Made by a program: the position numbers and the translations under genes. A stretch of 6,241 nt of DNA from Tannerella sp. (GTDB lineage Bacteria; Bacteroidota; Bacteroidia; Bacteroidales; Tannerellaceae), in assembly GCA_031271245.1 (NCBI GenBank), contig JAISWC010000018.1, positions 1 through 6,241 on the forward strand. The letters are read 5' to 3'. The notes beneath the pieces are model-generated. The model was not told the origin of the DNA, searched no databases, and saw only the letters and a list, made by a program, of their open reading frames with translations. Within the stretch, counting starts at the first letter, position 1. Every line of letters begins with the position of its first letter. This document shows positions 5,076-6,241 of this stretch, in pieces.

Positions 5076-6241
<1,166 letters not shown>

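Overview
The window looks like chromosomal DNA of a member of the Bacteroidales (Bacteroides/Parabacteroides-like gut bacterium; genus not resolved). The case rests on promoters of the Bacteroidetes sigma-factor type (TTTG ... TAnnTTTG), A-rich rather than strong Shine-Dalgarno leaders, a Bacteroidetes-type tyrosine integrase, and an icd-gltA gene pair of the kind these bacteria use for the oxidative branch of an incomplete TCA cycle.

Right part (about 2689-6241) is host core genome, all on the minus strand. Reading leftwards it holds icd (isocitrate dehydrogenase, whose 5' end lies beyond the window edge), a 154-base spacer full of TAG-rich degenerate repeats, gltA (citrate synthase, complete), recO (DNA repair, complete), and a tRNA-Arg with anticodon CCT. 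icd and gltA perform consecutive steps that lead from oxaloacetate plus acetyl-CoA towards 2-oxoglutarate and glutamate. recO follows gltA by 17 bases. The recO frame runs on through the tRNA promoter and stops inside the tRNA gene.

Left part (1-2688) is one end of an integrated mobile element, most likely a small prophage, sitting at the 3' end of the tRNA-Arg gene. Next to the tRNA comes a tyrosine integrase with its own promoter and an 11-base tandem repeat in its leader. The integrase is split into two frames by a run of eight C (G on the + strand). One C fewer would give a normal protein of about 419 residues, so the gene may be phase-variable, recently inactivated, or affected by a sequencing error. 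Beyond it, on the opposite strand, is a small basic protein of unknown function followed by two terminators. Then, on the minus strand again, is a 203-residue protein that resembles the DNA pilot (VP2/H-type minor virion) proteins of microviruses. A possible further gene starts immediately after it and runs off the left edge. The rest of the element and its second attachment site lie outside the window.

The points most worth a second look are the combination of a tRNA-targeting integrase with a microvirus-like virion protein, the C8 tract in the integrase, the recO/tRNA overlap, and the coenzyme-pocket residues of isocitrate dehydrogenase, which look NAD-type rather than NADP-type.
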